Source: an uncultured Lachnospiraceae bacterium
Lineage (GTDB): Bacteria > Bacillota > Clostridia > Lachnospirales > Lachnospiraceae
Assembly: GCA_937901625.1 (NCBI GenBank)
Contig: CALDIE010000173.1
Location: 1-14,421 of the forward strand
DNA length: 14,421 nt
Reading direction: 5' to 3'
Part shown: positions 14,380 through 14,421 of the stretch, piece by piece
How the letters are laid out: every line of letters begins with the position of its first letter
Position numbering within the stretch: position 1 is the first letter of the stretch
The notes under the pieces: generated by a model
Told to the model about the DNA's origin: nothing
The model's database searches: none
What the model saw: the letters and a program-made list of their open reading frames with translations, nothing else
Made by a program: the position numbers and the translations under genes

Positions 14380-14421
14380 AGATCGGAAGAGCACACGTCT
14401 GAACTCCAGTCACTAGCTTAT
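14380..14421 (+). other. Illumina TruSeq adapter and index (sequencing artefact)
   Basis: Bases 14380-14413 match the TruSeq read-through adapter, beginning AGATCGGAAGAGCACACGTC, without a mismatch by eye. TAGCTT (14414-14419), a listed TruSeq index, and AT, the next adapter bases, follow. This is contamination at a contig end and should be trimmed. Confidence 0.98.

Overview
The window looks like chromosomal DNA of a low-to-moderate GC Gram-positive anaerobe, most likely a clostridial (Lachnospiraceae-like) species. This is inferred from strong AGGAGG-type ribosome sites, a perfect CIRCE heat-shock operator, sigma-A type promoters, a lipoprotein cell-wall amidase, a CopA ATPase with HMA domains at both ends, and a pyruvate formate-lyase-activase-like radical SAM protein. 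The last 42 bases are not biological: they match the Illumina TruSeq read-through adapter plus a six-base index. The right edge is therefore an untrimmed contig end, probably from a metagenome assembly.

Layout from left to right. (1) 1-544, minus strand: the start of an Hsp20 gene behind a promoter overlapped by a CIRCE element. (2) 584-5675, minus: a closely spaced run transcribed as copA, then a CPBP membrane protease, then a secreted amidase lipoprotein. The copA 3' end carries an internal, well-formed start site that could yield a free CopZ-like copper chaperone. (3) 5830-9764, minus: a two-gene ABC system (MacB/LolD-type ATPase and an eight-helix FtsX permease with a long heptad-repeat hairpin). 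A palindromic, TetR-type operator lies inside its promoter and a hairpin terminator lies behind it. (4) 9857-11598, minus: a DtxR/MntR-family metalloregulator followed by a ZIP metal transporter. A DtxR-like box lies just downstream of a near-consensus promoter. (5) 11599-12198: a gene-poor stretch with a REP-like hairpin, about 13 copies of a pyrimidine-rich 17-22 bp tandem repeat, a possible 37-residue ORF and a plus-strand promoter. (6) 12199-14379, plus: a membrane acyltransferase and a truncated radical SAM protein.

Metal handling recurs: Cu export with a possible built-in chaperone, and divalent metal transport under a metal-sensing repressor. Stress and envelope functions (Hsp20, amidase, ABC export, acyltransferase) fill the rest. 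No phage, integrase, CRISPR or complete IS element is visible. The most notable items are the internal copZ start, the unusual Ala/Gly-Leu heptad hairpin in the permease, the operator architectures, and the repeat-filled dtxR-acyltransferase intergenic region.
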